Positions 52,761 to 61,576 of a stretch of 64,000 nt of DNA are shown one piece after another; within the stretch, counting starts at the first letter, position 1; every line of letters starts with the position of its first letter. Origin of the DNA: Acinetobacter sp. WCHA55 (GTDB lineage: Bacteria; Pseudomonadota; Gammaproteobacteria; Pseudomonadales; Moraxellaceae); assembly GCF_002165305.2 (NCBI RefSeq), contig NZ_CP032286.1, forward strand, positions 1,116,001 to 1,180,000, given 5' to 3'. Position numbers and translations under genes: made by a program. The notes below the pieces were generated by a model. That model did no database searches. It was not told where the DNA came from and saw only the letters and a list, made by a program, of their open reading frames with translations.

Positions 52761-53408
52761 GTGAAAAAAATTGTGTTCCTTCAACCCAATAGCACTGTTA
52801 TACCGACCGAAGATCGAGACTATCCTGAATGGCATTTGGGACGAGAACGCTATGCACTTTGGTATATTGAAGTGGATGATCCCATTTTGATCAGCTATTT
52901 AACACAGCTTCGTGAGCAGTTCTCAGATTTGCTTTATCAATCAAACCAACGGCAGTTTCATATCACTTTATTTGTTGCAGGTTTTTGGGTAGAGCAGGCA
53001 ATACATTCAGATGACTTTGTTCGAGCACAACTGACTCAGCAGCTTGAACATCTTAAAAATTTAAAGCTAGAATCTTTTCAGTTAAAGATGGGTGCATTAA
53101 ATAGTTTTGAAAGTGCTTTATTTTTAAAAGTGGATGACACCGCAGGCGTGTTGGATAAAATTAGAAAAACATTGTTGCATACATCGCAAGAAGTCGCGGC
53201 ATTAAGTTATTGTCCACATATTACATTAGGTCTATACCGTGAAGCGGTGAGTAGTGATCATGTATTGACACGTATGGCTGAAATTGAAGACATCAACTAT
53301 AGCTTAAACATCTCAAAGCTCACGTTTGGTTTTTATCAGGCAGATGTTTTACAGGGGCCATTGTTTTCACATACACAAATTAAGTTGGGAAATGCACAAT
53401 GCAACTGA
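52761..53408 (+). CDS. 2H phosphoesterase / 2'-5' RNA ligase-like protein
   Basis: The 215-residue protein has the two HxT/S motifs of the 2H phosphoesterase superfamily, FHITLF near residue 67 and PHITLGLY near 155, as in LigT/ThpR and related cyclic phosphodiesterases. These enzymes act on 2',3'-cyclic or 2'-5' phosphodiester bonds of RNA or nucleotides; the substrate here is unknown. The frame opens at TTG 52725, but GTG at 52761 gives the start MKKIVFLQ; no strong Shine-Dalgarno supports either. Its end overlaps cobU by 10 bases, so it shares that transcript. Confidence 0.8.
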   Translation: MKKIVFLQPNSTVIPTEDRDYPEWHLGRERYALWYIEVDDPILISYLTQLREQFSDLLYQSNQRQFHITLFVAGFWVEQAIHSDDFVRAQLTQQLEHLKNLKLESFQLKMGALNSFESALFLKVDDTAGVLDKIRKTLLHTSQEVAALSYCPHITLGLYREAVSSDHVLTRMAEIEDINYSLNISKLTFGFYQADVLQGPLFSHTQIKLGNAQCN

Positions 53409-53911
53409 TTTTAGGTGGTGCACGTTCGGGGAAAAGCCGCTTGGCAGAGCAGGTTGCACAACAGCTAGCGCAGCCTGTGGTCTATGTTGCTACAGCACAA
53501 GCCTTGGATGGAGAGATGCAAGAGCGTATTCAACACCATCAGCAGCAACGACCCGAAGATTGGGGGCTGTGTGAAGAACCCATTTATCTTGCCGAGCAGT
53601 TGCTCAAATTAGACCGCCCAAACCAAACCATTTTGGTCGATTGTCTGACCTTATGGATGAGTAATTTACTGATGCAGACTGACCCAAACTTACAAGTTCA
53701 AGAATGCCAGAAGCTGTTAGATGTTGTAGGAAATTTACAGTCTGAGCTAATTTTAGTGAGCAATGAAACAGGCTTAGGTGTGGTTCCAATGGGACAAATC
53801 AGCCGTCGCTTTGTCGATGAAACAGGGCGATTGCATCAGCAGTTAGGTCAAATCGCAACAAAAGTGGTGTTCTGCGTGGCAGGATTTCCCATGATTTTAA
53901 AAGGAGAATAG
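53399..53911 (+). CDS. cobU: Adenosylcobinamide kinase / guanylyltransferase CobU
   Basis: CobU phosphorylates adenosylcobinamide and then activates it with GTP, an early step of nucleotide-loop assembly in cobalamin salvage. The 170-residue protein opens with ILGGARSGKSRLAE, the P-loop, and has the VYVATAQALDGEM segment with the following HHQQQRPEDW motif, whose histidine takes the GMP in CobU. The cytoplasmic enzyme overlaps the preceding 2H gene by 10 bases and is followed by cobT after 2 bases. Confidence 0.95.
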   Translation: MQLILGGARSGKSRLAEQVAQQLAQPVVYVATAQALDGEMQERIQHHQQQRPEDWGLCEEPIYLAEQLLKLDRPNQTILVDCLTLWMSNLLMQTDPNLQVQECQKLLDVVGNLQSELILVSNETGLGVVPMGQISRRFVDETGRLHQQLGQIATKVVFCVAGFPMILKGE

Positions 53912-53913
53912 GT

Positions 53914-54966
53914 GTGAATTGGTGGTTAGAAGCATGTCAAAGTCCGAATGAGTCAGTATTGGCTCAAGCCCTAGCACGCCAGTCACAGTTGACCAAACCG
54001 ACGGGCTCGTTGTCGGAGCTTGAATCGGTTGCTGTAACCTTAGCCAGTTTGCAAAACGCTGTAAAACCTAAGATTGACCGCCCATGGATTACAATTTTTG
54101 CAGGTGATCATGGAGTGATGGAGGAAAATATTTCTGCCTATCCACAAGCGGTGACACGTCAAATGTTGCAGAACTTCGCAACAGGTGGGGCGTGTATTAG
54201 TGTGATTGCCAAAGAGTATCAAGCCAAATTACAAGTCATCGACTGTGGTTCAGTTGGTGAAGCTTATGAATATGTCGGAGTTGAACGCCATTGTATCCGT
54301 GCGGGAACGGCGAACTTTGCTCAAACCCAAGCCATGACTGAGGCTGAATGTAAAGCTGCTTTTGCTTTGGGTCGGAAAAGTGTGGAAGATGCCATCGCTT
54401 ATGGGGCAGATATCTATGTCGCGGGTGAGATGGGCATTGGAAATACCTGTTCAGCCTCTGCAGTCGCTTGTTTTTTATTGGCTGAACCCGCTGACAAGCT
54501 CACGGGTGTTGGAACGGGTATCCGTACTGAACAATTGATACATAAAAAACAGGTGATCGACCAAGCACTTGCACTGCATGTGCAATATGTCGGGAACGAT
54601 CCACTTAAAGCCTTATGTGCCGTGGGTGGACTTGAAATCGCGGCTATGACAGGCGCGTATATTCGTTGTGCGCAATTGGGTCTGCCGATGGTGGTGGATG
54701 GGTTTATCAGTACTGTTTCGGCTTTGCTGGCAGTACGTTTAAATCCACAGGTTCGCGCTTGGATGCTTTTTGGACATCAGTCGGCTGAGTATGGTCATGT
54801 GCGTTTGTTGCAAGAACTTAAAGCGGTGCCTTTATTGAAGCTGAACCTACGGTTGGGAGAAGGCAGTGGTGCAGGAGCTGCACTGGGGTTGATCAAACTC
54901 GCCTGTCGTTTACATAATGAAATGGCAACATTTGCTGAAGCAGCAGTGATTGGTGAGAAAGTTTAA
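53914..54966 (+). CDS. cobT: Nicotinate-nucleotide-dimethylbenzimidazole phosphoribosyltransferase CobT
   Basis: CobT makes alpha-ribazole phosphate from nicotinate mononucleotide and dimethylbenzimidazole. The 350-residue length is typical, and family segments are clear: TKPTGSLSELE near residue 27, FAGDHGVMEENISAYPQ near 65, and GEMGIGNTCSA near 175. The catalytic glutamate lies in the C-terminal LGEGSGAGAALG region. The start is GTG, supported by GGAG 7 bases before it and by the tight spacing to cobU. It is part of the cobU-cobT-cobC-cobS operon. Confidence 0.96.
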   Translation: MNWWLEACQSPNESVLAQALARQSQLTKPTGSLSELESVAVTLASLQNAVKPKIDRPWITIFAGDHGVMEENISAYPQAVTRQMLQNFATGGACISVIAKEYQAKLQVIDCGSVGEAYEYVGVERHCIRAGTANFAQTQAMTEAECKAAFALGRKSVEDAIAYGADIYVAGEMGIGNTCSASAVACFLLAEPADKLTGVGTGIRTEQLIHKKQVIDQALALHVQYVGNDPLKALCAVGGLEIAAMTGAYIRCAQLGLPMVVDGFISTVSALLAVRLNPQVRAWMLFGHQSAEYGHVRLLQELKAVPLLKLNLRLGEGSGAGAALGLIKLACRLHNEMATFAEAAVIGEKV

Positions 54967-54968
54967 AG

Positions 54969-55571
54969 ATGTTGTATTTAGATTTTCTGCGCCATGGCGA
55001 AACCAGATTAAGTCATACCCTACGGGGTAAAACGGATGATGCTTTGACGGCGAAAGGTTGGGTGCAAATGCAGTCTACCCTCACGCAGGCTGAGCAGGTT
55101 AGACCGGCGTGGGATGTCATTTATAGCTCACCGCTACAGCGCTGCCGTTTATTTGCAGAGCAATGGGCCGAGCAAAAACAGCTTCCTTTGTTTATAGAAC
55201 CGAATTTGCAAGAAATGGATTTTGGAGAATGGGAAGCTCAGCCGACTGAGCGACTTTATCAACTCTTTCCAGATGAGTTGGCTCAATTTTGGCAAACACC
55301 GTTAAGCTTTACCCCGCCTCAGGCAGAAAGCCTATTGGTATTTAAAAGCCGCGTTCTAAAGTCTGTAGAGAGGTTGACCCAACAAATGCATGCGCAGGGC
55401 TGGACACGTGCATTGATTATTTCCCATGCGGGAGTGATTAAACTCTTAAAATGCCAAGCGCTGAAACAAAATGATAACGATCTTTTAAAAATGTCAGCAG
55501 AGTTGGGGCAGTTGAACTGCTTTGTTTTTATTCAAGGGCAGCTTCAGTTTATTCAAAGTGAGGACGTGTAA
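54969..55571 (+). CDS. cobC: Alpha-ribazole phosphatase CobC
   Basis: The 200-residue histidine phosphatase begins FLRHGET, the RHG motif with the phosphorylated histidine, and has SPLQRCRLFAE with a second catalytic arginine, a catalytic Glu in EMDFGEWE and the second His in IISHAGV. CobC dephosphorylates alpha-ribazole phosphate or cobalamin 5'-phosphate. The general family also includes phosphoglycerate mutases, but the position between cobT and cobS supports CobC. cobS starts on the last base of its stop codon. Confidence 0.9.
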   Translation: MLYLDFLRHGETRLSHTLRGKTDDALTAKGWVQMQSTLTQAEQVRPAWDVIYSSPLQRCRLFAEQWAEQKQLPLFIEPNLQEMDFGEWEAQPTERLYQLFPDELAQFWQTPLSFTPPQAESLLVFKSRVLKSVERLTQQMHAQGWTRALIISHAGVIKLLKCQALKQNDNDLLKMSAELGQLNCFVFIQGQLQFIQSEDV

Positions 55572-56314
55572 TGACACCTTTTTGGATTGCATTACAGTTT
55601 TTAACGACGTTTCCAGTTCGCTTAAGCGCAATGCCAACGCCTCAGCAAAATGCGCAGGCATTGTTGTTTTATCCTGTGGTAGGTTTGCTCATAGGCGGCA
55701 TTCTGTATGGGATTGCTCTGTTCTTGCAGGCTTTGCCAGTTGTGCTGTTAAGCAGTGTAATTCTGGTGTTGTGGATTTGGCTGACAGGTGGTTTGCATCT
55801 GGATGGTTTGGCCGATACTGCCGATGCTTGGGTTGGTGGTTTTGGCGATAAAGCACGCACACTTGAGATCATGAGAGATCCGAGTTGTGGGCCGATAGGT
55901 GTACTCAGTCTTGTCATTGTCTGTATATTAAAATGGTCGGCATTGTATGTGTTATTACAAAAACAGCTATATACAGCGTTGATCCTCTTTCCTCTGTTAG
56001 GACGTCTCGTGCCGCTATTTTTCTTTTTAAGCACGCGCTATGTGCGTGATAAAGGACTCGGCAGCTTGTTAAGTCAACATTTAGCTCGACCAATCGCAAT
56101 AGCACTTTTACTGCTGATACCTTTGGTGGCTTTGTATTGGGCATCGGCTGGTGCTGTGGTGATTGCCACTTTTTATCTGGTGCTGTGGTATTTACGGTGT
56201 AAATTTATACAGCGCATCGGGGGAGTGACAGGCGATACCATCGGGGCAAGTATTGAAATAATTGAATTAGCCACATTATTGAGTTTTGTGTTTGCTGTAT
56301 TTTATTTAACTTAA
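55571..56314 (+). CDS. cobS: Adenosylcobinamide-GDP ribazoletransferase CobS
   Basis: CobS joins adenosylcobinamide-GDP to alpha-ribazole (phosphate) to finish cobalamin. The 247-residue integral membrane protein has about six or seven helices and the family motifs LHLDGLADTADAW and GGFGDKARTLEIMRDPSCGPIG, split here for length, near residue 75-110. The TAATG junction with cobC shows translational coupling. It is the last gene of the operon; no terminator was found in the 255 bases after it. No cobalamin riboswitch was found before the operon. Confidence 0.94.
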   Translation: MTPFWIALQFLTTFPVRLSAMPTPQQNAQALLFYPVVGLLIGGILYGIALFLQALPVVLLSSVILVLWIWLTGGLHLDGLADTADAWVGGFGDKARTLEIMRDPSCGPIGVLSLVIVCILKWSALYVLLQKQLYTALILFPLLGRLVPLFFFLSTRYVRDKGLGSLLSQHLARPIAIALLLLIPLVALYWASAGAVVIATFYLVLWYLRCKFIQRIGGVTGDTIGASIEIIELATLLSFVFAVFYLT

Positions 56315-56584
56315 GTTACGGAATCAATAATAGCCTCTCAGCGTGAAAGTTGTGCAGTCACACATTACCGGAAGAAAAAAATAATAAAAGGTAGCAGCTA
56401 TATGCACTTGAAGCAAAGGTCTTCCATCATCAGCAAAACACATTTGTAGATATGTTGTGAAAATCCAAAGATTTCCGCGCTAGTTGTCTACAGAGATATG
56501 ATAAAATTGTGAAAATTATTTTTTATGTGCTGACGTTTCATTTCGTCACACGGTTCAGGTAAAACAACGTTGAATTCTGAAAAT

Positions 56585-57562
56585 ATGTCAAATCCCATTG
56601 ATTTCCAAAAGGTTGCTTTAGAAACACTAGAGATAGAGCGTCAGGCACTCTCGGTACTTGCTCAGCAAATCGATGATCGTTTTAGCCGTGCTTGTGAAAT
56701 TATCCTAAAGTGCAAAGGGCGCTTAGTCATTACGGGTATGGGTAAATCAGGGCATATTGGCCGAAAAATGGCAGCCACATTTGCTTCTACAGGTACACCA
56801 TCATTCTTTATGCATCCAGGTGAAGCAGGGCATGGTGATTTGGGTATGTTGGTTGCAGGCGATGTATTGATTGCGATTTCAAACTCGGGCAAGAGTGATG
56901 AAATTATGATGCTGATGCCTTTGATTAAATATTTAGGTGTGCCTTTAATTACCATCAGTGGTGATGAACGTGGACCAATGCCACAAAATGCTGATGTGGC
57001 GCTGACCTTAGGTGATATCCAAGAAGCGTGTCCCTTAGGTCTAGCACCAACATCGAGTACAACAGCGACTTTAGCTTTGGGTGATGCATTGGCTGTTGCA
57101 TTATTAGATGCCCGCGGGTTTACTTCCGATGACTTTGCGCGCTCGCATCCTGCGGGTGCTTTGGGTAAACGTCTGTTATTACATGTGAAGCATTTAATGC
57201 ACACTGGGGAAGAGTTGCCGAAAGTGTCTCCAGATACAGCAATGAACAAAGTTCTGTACGAAATCTCTAACAAACGCCTAGGTTTAACCACAATTGTAGA
57301 TGAAAATGACCGTCTATTAGGGATTTTTACGGATGGTGACTTACGCCGTTTGATTGATAAACAACAAGGTTTTGATGTGAATTTGGCAGTATCTGATGTG
57401 ATGATTAAGAGCCCGCTTACTATTTCACCTGAAGCACGTGCTGTTGAAGCATTAGAGCGAATGAATGAAAAGAAAATTAACCAATTTGTTGTCGTTGATG
57501 AGAGCAATAAAGTCATTGGTGTTTTGAGTATGCATGACCTGATTCAAGCTGGGGTAAATTAA
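56585..57562 (+). CDS. kdsD: D-arabinose 5-phosphate isomerase KdsD
   Basis: KdsD converts ribulose 5-phosphate to arabinose 5-phosphate for Kdo synthesis. The 325-residue protein has an SIS domain (GMGKSGHIGRKMAATFASTG near 58-78, with FFMHPGEAGHGDLG after it, and SNSGKSDE near 105) and two C-terminal CBS domains ending in MHDLIQAGVN. An in-frame TTG at 56570 is an alternative start, about 10 bases after AGG; the ATG at 56585 gives the usual MSNPIDF beginning. It is followed by kdsC after 3 bases, then lptCAB. Confidence 0.93.
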   Translation: MSNPIDFQKVALETLEIERQALSVLAQQIDDRFSRACEIILKCKGRLVITGMGKSGHIGRKMAATFASTGTPSFFMHPGEAGHGDLGMLVAGDVLIAISNSGKSDEIMMLMPLIKYLGVPLITISGDERGPMPQNADVALTLGDIQEACPLGLAPTSSTTATLALGDALAVALLDARGFTSDDFARSHPAGALGKRLLLHVKHLMHTGEELPKVSPDTAMNKVLYEISNKRLGLTTIVDENDRLLGIFTDGDLRRLIDKQQGFDVNLAVSDVMIKSPLTISPEARAVEALERMNEKKINQFVVVDESNKVIGVLSMHDLIQAGVN

Positions 57563-57565
57563 AAA

Positions 57566-58105
57566 ATGGCTTCTTATATTTTGTTAGAACAAGCGCGTTA
57601 TGTAGAAGCTCTAGTTTTGGATGTTGATGGTATTTTAAGTGATGGTTTTGTGACTTTGACCAACTCGGGAGACGAAATCAAATCTTTCGATATCCGTGAT
57701 GGTTTAGGCATGAAATTGGTTCAGCAAGCTGGTGTAAAAGTGATTATCATCACGGGGCGTAAAAGTCAGATTGTTGAAAAACGTATGTCTGATTTGGGCG
57801 TAGACCTTGTTTATCAAGGCCGTGAAGACAAAGGTGTTGCACTGCGCGAGGCTTGTGCAAAATTTGGTATTTCACCAGAAGACTGTTTATACATGGGTGA
57901 TGACTGGCCAGACCTCTCTGCATTTGCCATTGCAGGCATGAAAGTAACTGTACCAAATGGTCACTTAGAGGTTCGTCGTCGTGCGGATTTAGTCACTCAA
58001 GCGATGGGTGGGCGTGGCGCTGTACGCGAAATCTGCGATATGATTTTACAAGCCAAAGGTGCATACGAAACTTTACTTGAAAAGTACACCGCAGTCCCGC
58101 ATTAA
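57566..58105 (+). CDS. kdsC: 3-deoxy-D-manno-octulosonate 8-phosphate phosphatase KdsC
   Basis: KdsC removes phosphate from Kdo-8-phosphate. The 179-residue HAD-type phosphatase has the DxD motif in LVLDVDGILSDG near residue 17, IITGRKS with the conserved Thr and Arg, the Lys in KGVALREA and GDDWPDLSAF near 110. It lacks a cap domain, as the tetrameric KdsC family does. It lies between kdsD and lptC as in E. coli and Acinetobacter. Confidence 0.96.
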   Translation: MASYILLEQARYVEALVLDVDGILSDGFVTLTNSGDEIKSFDIRDGLGMKLVQQAGVKVIIITGRKSQIVEKRMSDLGVDLVYQGREDKGVALREACAKFGISPEDCLYMGDDWPDLSAFAIAGMKVTVPNGHLEVRRRADLVTQAMGGRGAVREICDMILQAKGAYETLLEKYTAVPH

Positions 58106-58139
58106 TCTGTATGCATGCATGAGAGTTTAGTTAACATTT

Positions 58140-58682
58140 ATGGATACTAAAGTTTTATATATCACTGCTGTAGCCATTGCGGCTATCAGTAGTGGTTATT
58201 ACTATTACAGCGGAAAAGGGCATAAGCTCGAGGTCGATGGTGCGCAAAGCATGACCTATTCTGCTGAACAGATCCAACTGACTCAAACAGATGAGCAGGG
58301 TAATTTATACGTCCGCGCAAAAGTAGATCGTCTTGAGCAAGACATGCAAAAGAAGACCTCTAAGTTAGAGAACTTAAATGCTGAGATGTATAAAGATGGA
58401 AAAGTGGATGCGACTTTCTATGCCAAGCAAGCCAATGGCATCAACGACAACGAAAAAGTCGTGCTGACAAACCATGTGGTTGCAAAGAAAATGTTGGATC
58501 AAGGTCAGATGCAGTTTGATACTGCAGAGTTGACAGCGTTTCCACAGACACGTGAATTGGAATCTCAGCATCAAGTGGTTGTTACCACACCACAAGCAGA
58601 ATTTGTCAGTCAGGGCTTAAAAGCGAATTTAAATACGGGTCAATATGACTTTTTCCATATTCGAGGGAAGTATGAACCATAA
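58140..58682 (+). CDS. lptC: LPS/LOS export protein LptC
   Basis: LptC is anchored in the inner membrane and passes lipooligosaccharide from LptB2FG to LptA. The 180-residue protein has an N-terminal membrane helix (residues 5-23, VLYITAVAIAAIS) and one periplasmic OstA-like beta-jellyroll with conserved LNAEMYKDG and AQFVSQG-type strands (AEFVSQGLKAN). The length resembles E. coli LptC (191). lptA overlaps its end by 11 bases. It is part of kdsD-kdsC-lptC-lptA-lptB. Confidence 0.9.
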   Translation: MDTKVLYITAVAIAAISSGYYYYSGKGHKLEVDGAQSMTYSAEQIQLTQTDEQGNLYVRAKVDRLEQDMQKKTSKLENLNAEMYKDGKVDATFYAKQANGINDNEKVVLTNHVVAKKMLDQGQMQFDTAELTAFPQTRELESQHQVVVTTPQAEFVSQGLKANLNTGQYDFFHIRGKYEP

Positions 58683-59238
58683 TCCAAAATTTTCTATTTC
58701 GAAAACTTTCCTCAAGCAAACACTTGCACTGAGTTTAGGTGTAGCAGTTTCAACTTTTGCTTTGGCATTGCCAAGTGACCGTAGTAAAGCAATTTCGTTG
58801 GTGGCAGATCGAGCAACGTTTAATGAAAAAACGGGTGTTACGACATACACAGGCAATGTCATCATCGAACAGGGCACGATGAAACTACAAGCAGATTCAA
58901 TTGTTGCCAATTTAAATCAAACCCGTCAAATTAGTACTATTACGGCCAATGGTAAGCCTGCACGTTTCCAGCAGCAAGTTAGTACCAATAAAGGTATTGC
59001 TAAAGGTCAGGCGCAAAAGATTATTTATAATGCAGAAACAGGCATTATTACCTTATCGGGCAGTGCACTTCTAGAACAAGATGGTGCTAGTATTCGCGGT
59101 AATACATTGCGTTATAGTATGAACAAAGGTGACATCGAGGCGATTGGCACACCAAACAACAGTGGTTCATCGAGTGGTCGTGTTCAAATTGTTATTCCAC
59201 CTTCAAGTTCTCAATCCTTCCCAGGAGCGCGTGACTAA
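58672..59238 (+). CDS. lptA: LPS/LOS periplasmic transport protein LptA
   Basis: LptA forms the periplasmic bridge for lipooligosaccharide. The 188-residue protein has a signal peptide (residues 1-31, ending about TFALAL) and an OstA domain with [25 protein letters not shown] (given here as its two halves: VADRATFNE and [10 protein letters not shown]) and [23 protein letters not shown] strands. The frame opens earlier, but the ATG at 58672 follows GAGGGA by three bases. lptB starts on the last base of its stop. Confidence 0.93.
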   Translation: MNHNPKFSISKTFLKQTLALSLGVAVSTFALALPSDRSKAISLVADRATFNEKTGVTTYTGNVIIEQGTMKLQADSIVANLNQTRQISTITANGKPARFQQQVSTNKGIAKGQAQKIIYNAETGIITLSGSALLEQDGASIRGNTLRYSMNKGDIEAIGTPNNSGSSSGRVQIVIPPSSSQSFPGARD

Positions 59239-59984
59239 TGGAGCAAACTCTCAATCAGCCACAAACCCTATGTATTAAGCATCTCGCGAAAAACTACAGC
59301 AAACGTTGGGTAGTGAAAGATGTATCGTTTAGCATGCAAAGCGGACAAATCGTAGGTTTGCTTGGACCCAATGGTGCAGGGAAAACCACCAGTTTCTATA
59401 TGGTGGTTGGACTGGTGCGTATGGATAAAGGTGAAATTCATCTTGATGACCTAGACATGTCTGATTTGGCCATGCATGAACGCGCACGTAAAGGTATTGG
59501 TTACTTACCTCAAGAAGCCTCAATTTTTAGAAAACTCACCATTTCTGAAAATATTATGTCGATTTTGGAAACGCGTAAAGACCTGAACAAAGAACAACGT
59601 AAACAGCGTCTGCATGAATTGCTAGCTGATTTCAAAATTAGTCATATTAAAGATTCATTGGGTATGAGTGTGTCTGGTGGTGAACGTCGTCGTGCTGAAA
59701 TTGCACGTGCACTGGCAGCCGATCCAAAATTTATGTTACTTGATGAGCCTTTTGCTGGGGTTGACCCAATTTCAGTGGGGGACATTAAAGACATTATTCG
59801 CACCTTAAAAGACCGTGGTATTGGCGTTCTCATTACAGACCATAACGTCCGTGAGACTTTGGCGATTTGTGAACGTGCTTATATCGTGAGTGAAGGTGCA
59901 GTGATTGCTGAAGGTTCTCCAGATGAAATCTTAGCCAATGAAACCGTTCGTCAAGTCTATCTGGGTGATGACTTCACTGTTTAA
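59238..59984 (+). CDS. lptB: LPS/LOS export ABC transporter ATPase LptB
   Basis: LptB powers extraction of lipooligosaccharide by LptFG. The 248-residue ATPase has Walker [17 protein letters not shown] near residue 45, the Q loop (YLPQEASIF), signature [16 protein letters not shown] near 145 and Walker [14 protein letters not shown] near 165, with the FRK element typical of LptB. It is coupled to lptA by TAATG and ends the operon. LptF and LptG are encoded elsewhere. Confidence 0.97.
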   Translation: MEQTLNQPQTLCIKHLAKNYSKRWVVKDVSFSMQSGQIVGLLGPNGAGKTTSFYMVVGLVRMDKGEIHLDDLDMSDLAMHERARKGIGYLPQEASIFRKLTISENIMSILETRKDLNKEQRKQRLHELLADFKISHIKDSLGMSVSGGERRRAEIARALAADPKFMLLDEPFAGVDPISVGDIKDIIRTLKDRGIGVLITDHNVRETLAICERAYIVSEGAVIAEGSPDEILANETVRQVYLGDDFTV

Positions 59985-60247
59985 GCATTTTCTGCGTCAA
60001 TGAAAATAATTGGCGCAGATTTCCCTCCCATATGTTTAATCCATCGCTTTGCATTGAATTAATAACAGGACATTCGTTTATATTCAAACTGTGCACTCTA
60101 CCATTATTTTGAAATCGATTTTTCAGCATGCTACAGAGTATGCATATCTCTATATTTTGTGTGGGCTTAAAGCGAAAAGCCATTTTCATACGATAGCTGA
60201 TTGAAAATACGTTATAATTTTTTGTTAAATTTAAAAAAAATTACGCT

Positions 60248-60844
60248 ATGCCATTTACCATCTCTAGTTTAGTGAGCTATGAAGAAGACATTAAGAAAAG
60301 TCGTTTTCAAGCATTTGCTGTGCCTGTAGAAAATGAACAAGCTGTTAAAGATTTTCTAGAGCAATATAAAGATATCAGCACCACACATCAGTGCTGGGCA
60401 TGGAAAATTGGCCACAATGTCCGTTTTAATGATGACGGTGAACCCTCAGGTACTGCAGGCCGCCCTATTTTGGCGACCATTGAAGGAAATGAACTGACCA
60501 ATGTTTTGGTTTTGGTCAATCGTTGGTATGGTGGTGTCAAACTAGGCACAGGCGGGCTGGTACGTGCTTATGGTGGAACAGCAGGACAGTGTTTACTGTT
60601 GGCTGAAAAAATAGAGCTCATTGAGAAGAAAAAAGTGCATTTTGCCTGCCAATTTAATGAATGGGCGATTTTCCAGTATGAGCTGAATAGCCAGCAGATT
60701 GAGTTTAATGAGCAATATACTGCGGATGGCGTGCTTGTGAAGGCATTATTGCAAGTGCATCAGATTGATGCGCTCAGACTTAAAATACAAGACCTAACCC
60801 GTGGGCGTGAAGCGTTAAAAATTGTGGATGACCATCATGACTGA
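60248..60844 (+). CDS. yigZ: YigZ/IMPACT family protein
   Basis: The 198-residue protein has the N-terminal UPF0029 (IMPACT) domain with KKSRFQAFAVPV near residue 18, HQCWAW near 50, DDGEPSGTAGRPIL near 66 and VNRWYGGVKLGTGGLVRAYG near 92, then a smaller DUF1949 ferredoxin-like domain from about residue 135. The function is not firmly known; eukaryotic IMPACT relates to translation control. Its end overlaps the following acetyltransferase gene. Confidence 0.93.
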   Translation: MPFTISSLVSYEEDIKKSRFQAFAVPVENEQAVKDFLEQYKDISTTHQCWAWKIGHNVRFNDDGEPSGTAGRPILATIEGNELTNVLVLVNRWYGGVKLGTGGLVRAYGGTAGQCLLLAEKIELIEKKKVHFACQFNEWAIFQYELNSQQIEFNEQYTADGVLVKALLQVHQIDALRLKIQDLTRGREALKIVDDHHD

Positions 60845-61448
60845 TCCCTTATTAAAATATCGTGAGCAGCATAAGCATCGCTTAAACTATATGCCTTGGT
60901 TATATTGGTCACTCAAGCCTAAAAACCGTGTGTGGGCTGAAGCATGGCAGCAAGAATACCAAGCTTATTTAATGGAAATGGAAACCGTTGAAATTGGTCA
61001 AAACTGTTTTATTTCTCCATTAGCACACATATTTGCAGAGCCTGGTCGTAAAATTGTCATTGGGGACAACACTTTTATTGCTGCCGATTGTACTTTGCAT
61101 GGGCCTATAGAGATTGGCAGTGAAGTTGCGATTAATCATCATTGTATTTTAGATGGTGGTCGTGTGGGGATTAAGTTACATGACCAAGTGCGTATTGCAG
61201 CCTATTGTCACTTATATGCTTTTGATCATGGCATGGCACTCAGTGATCCGATTTATCAACAACCTGTGCGTTCACAAGGGATAGAAATTGGTCGAGATGT
61301 TTGGTTGGGGGCACATGTGGGCGTGAAAGATGGAGTGAAAATTGGTGCACATGCTGTGGTGGGTATGAATAGTATGGTGACCAAGGATATCGCCGAGCAA
61401 TCGATTGTTGCGGGAAATCCTGCACAGTTTATTCGTTTACGTGATTAA
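60837..61448 (+). CDS. Left-handed beta-helix acyltransferase (MaaA/NodL-like)
   Basis: The 203-residue protein is a hexapeptide-repeat acyltransferase. Repeats such as IEIGSEVAINHHC and IEIGRDVWLGAHVGVKDGVKIGAHAVVG (cited in parts: IEIGRDVWLGAH, VKIGAHAVVG) build a left-handed beta-helix, ending with VAGNPAQFIRL. The catalytic His is in YAFDHGM. It transfers an acetyl group from acetyl-CoA to a sugar or amino acceptor that is not known. The start ATG at 60837 overlaps the yigZ stop by 8 bases; an in-frame ATG three codons earlier is less well spaced from a GGA. Confidence 0.83.
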   Translation: MTDPLLKYREQHKHRLNYMPWLYWSLKPKNRVWAEAWQQEYQAYLMEMETVEIGQNCFISPLAHIFAEPGRKIVIGDNTFIAADCTLHGPIEIGSEVAINHHCILDGGRVGIKLHDQVRIAAYCHLYAFDHGMALSDPIYQQPVRSQGIEIGRDVWLGAHVGVKDGVKIGAHAVVGMNSMVTKDIAEQSIVAGNPAQFIRLRD

Positions 61449-61576
61449 GATATCAAAGAATATTGAACATTTATCAATACTTAATTACATAAAAACCTGC
61501 CATCAAAAAAAAAGATATGCTAAGTTTAGAACAACAATGAGACCTTATACCAAATGCGGTGTAATGAGAGGCGATA

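Noticed and set aside
56662..57516. A 284-aa minus-strand open frame
   Set aside because: It lies wholly antisense to kdsD, which has clear SIS and CBS domains. The translation is serine- and isoleucine-rich without any family features.
59974..60189. A 71-aa minus-strand frame between lptB and yigZ
   Set aside because: It lies mostly in intergenic DNA and has no good ribosome-binding site, recognisable fold or signal. It remains possible but is not supported.
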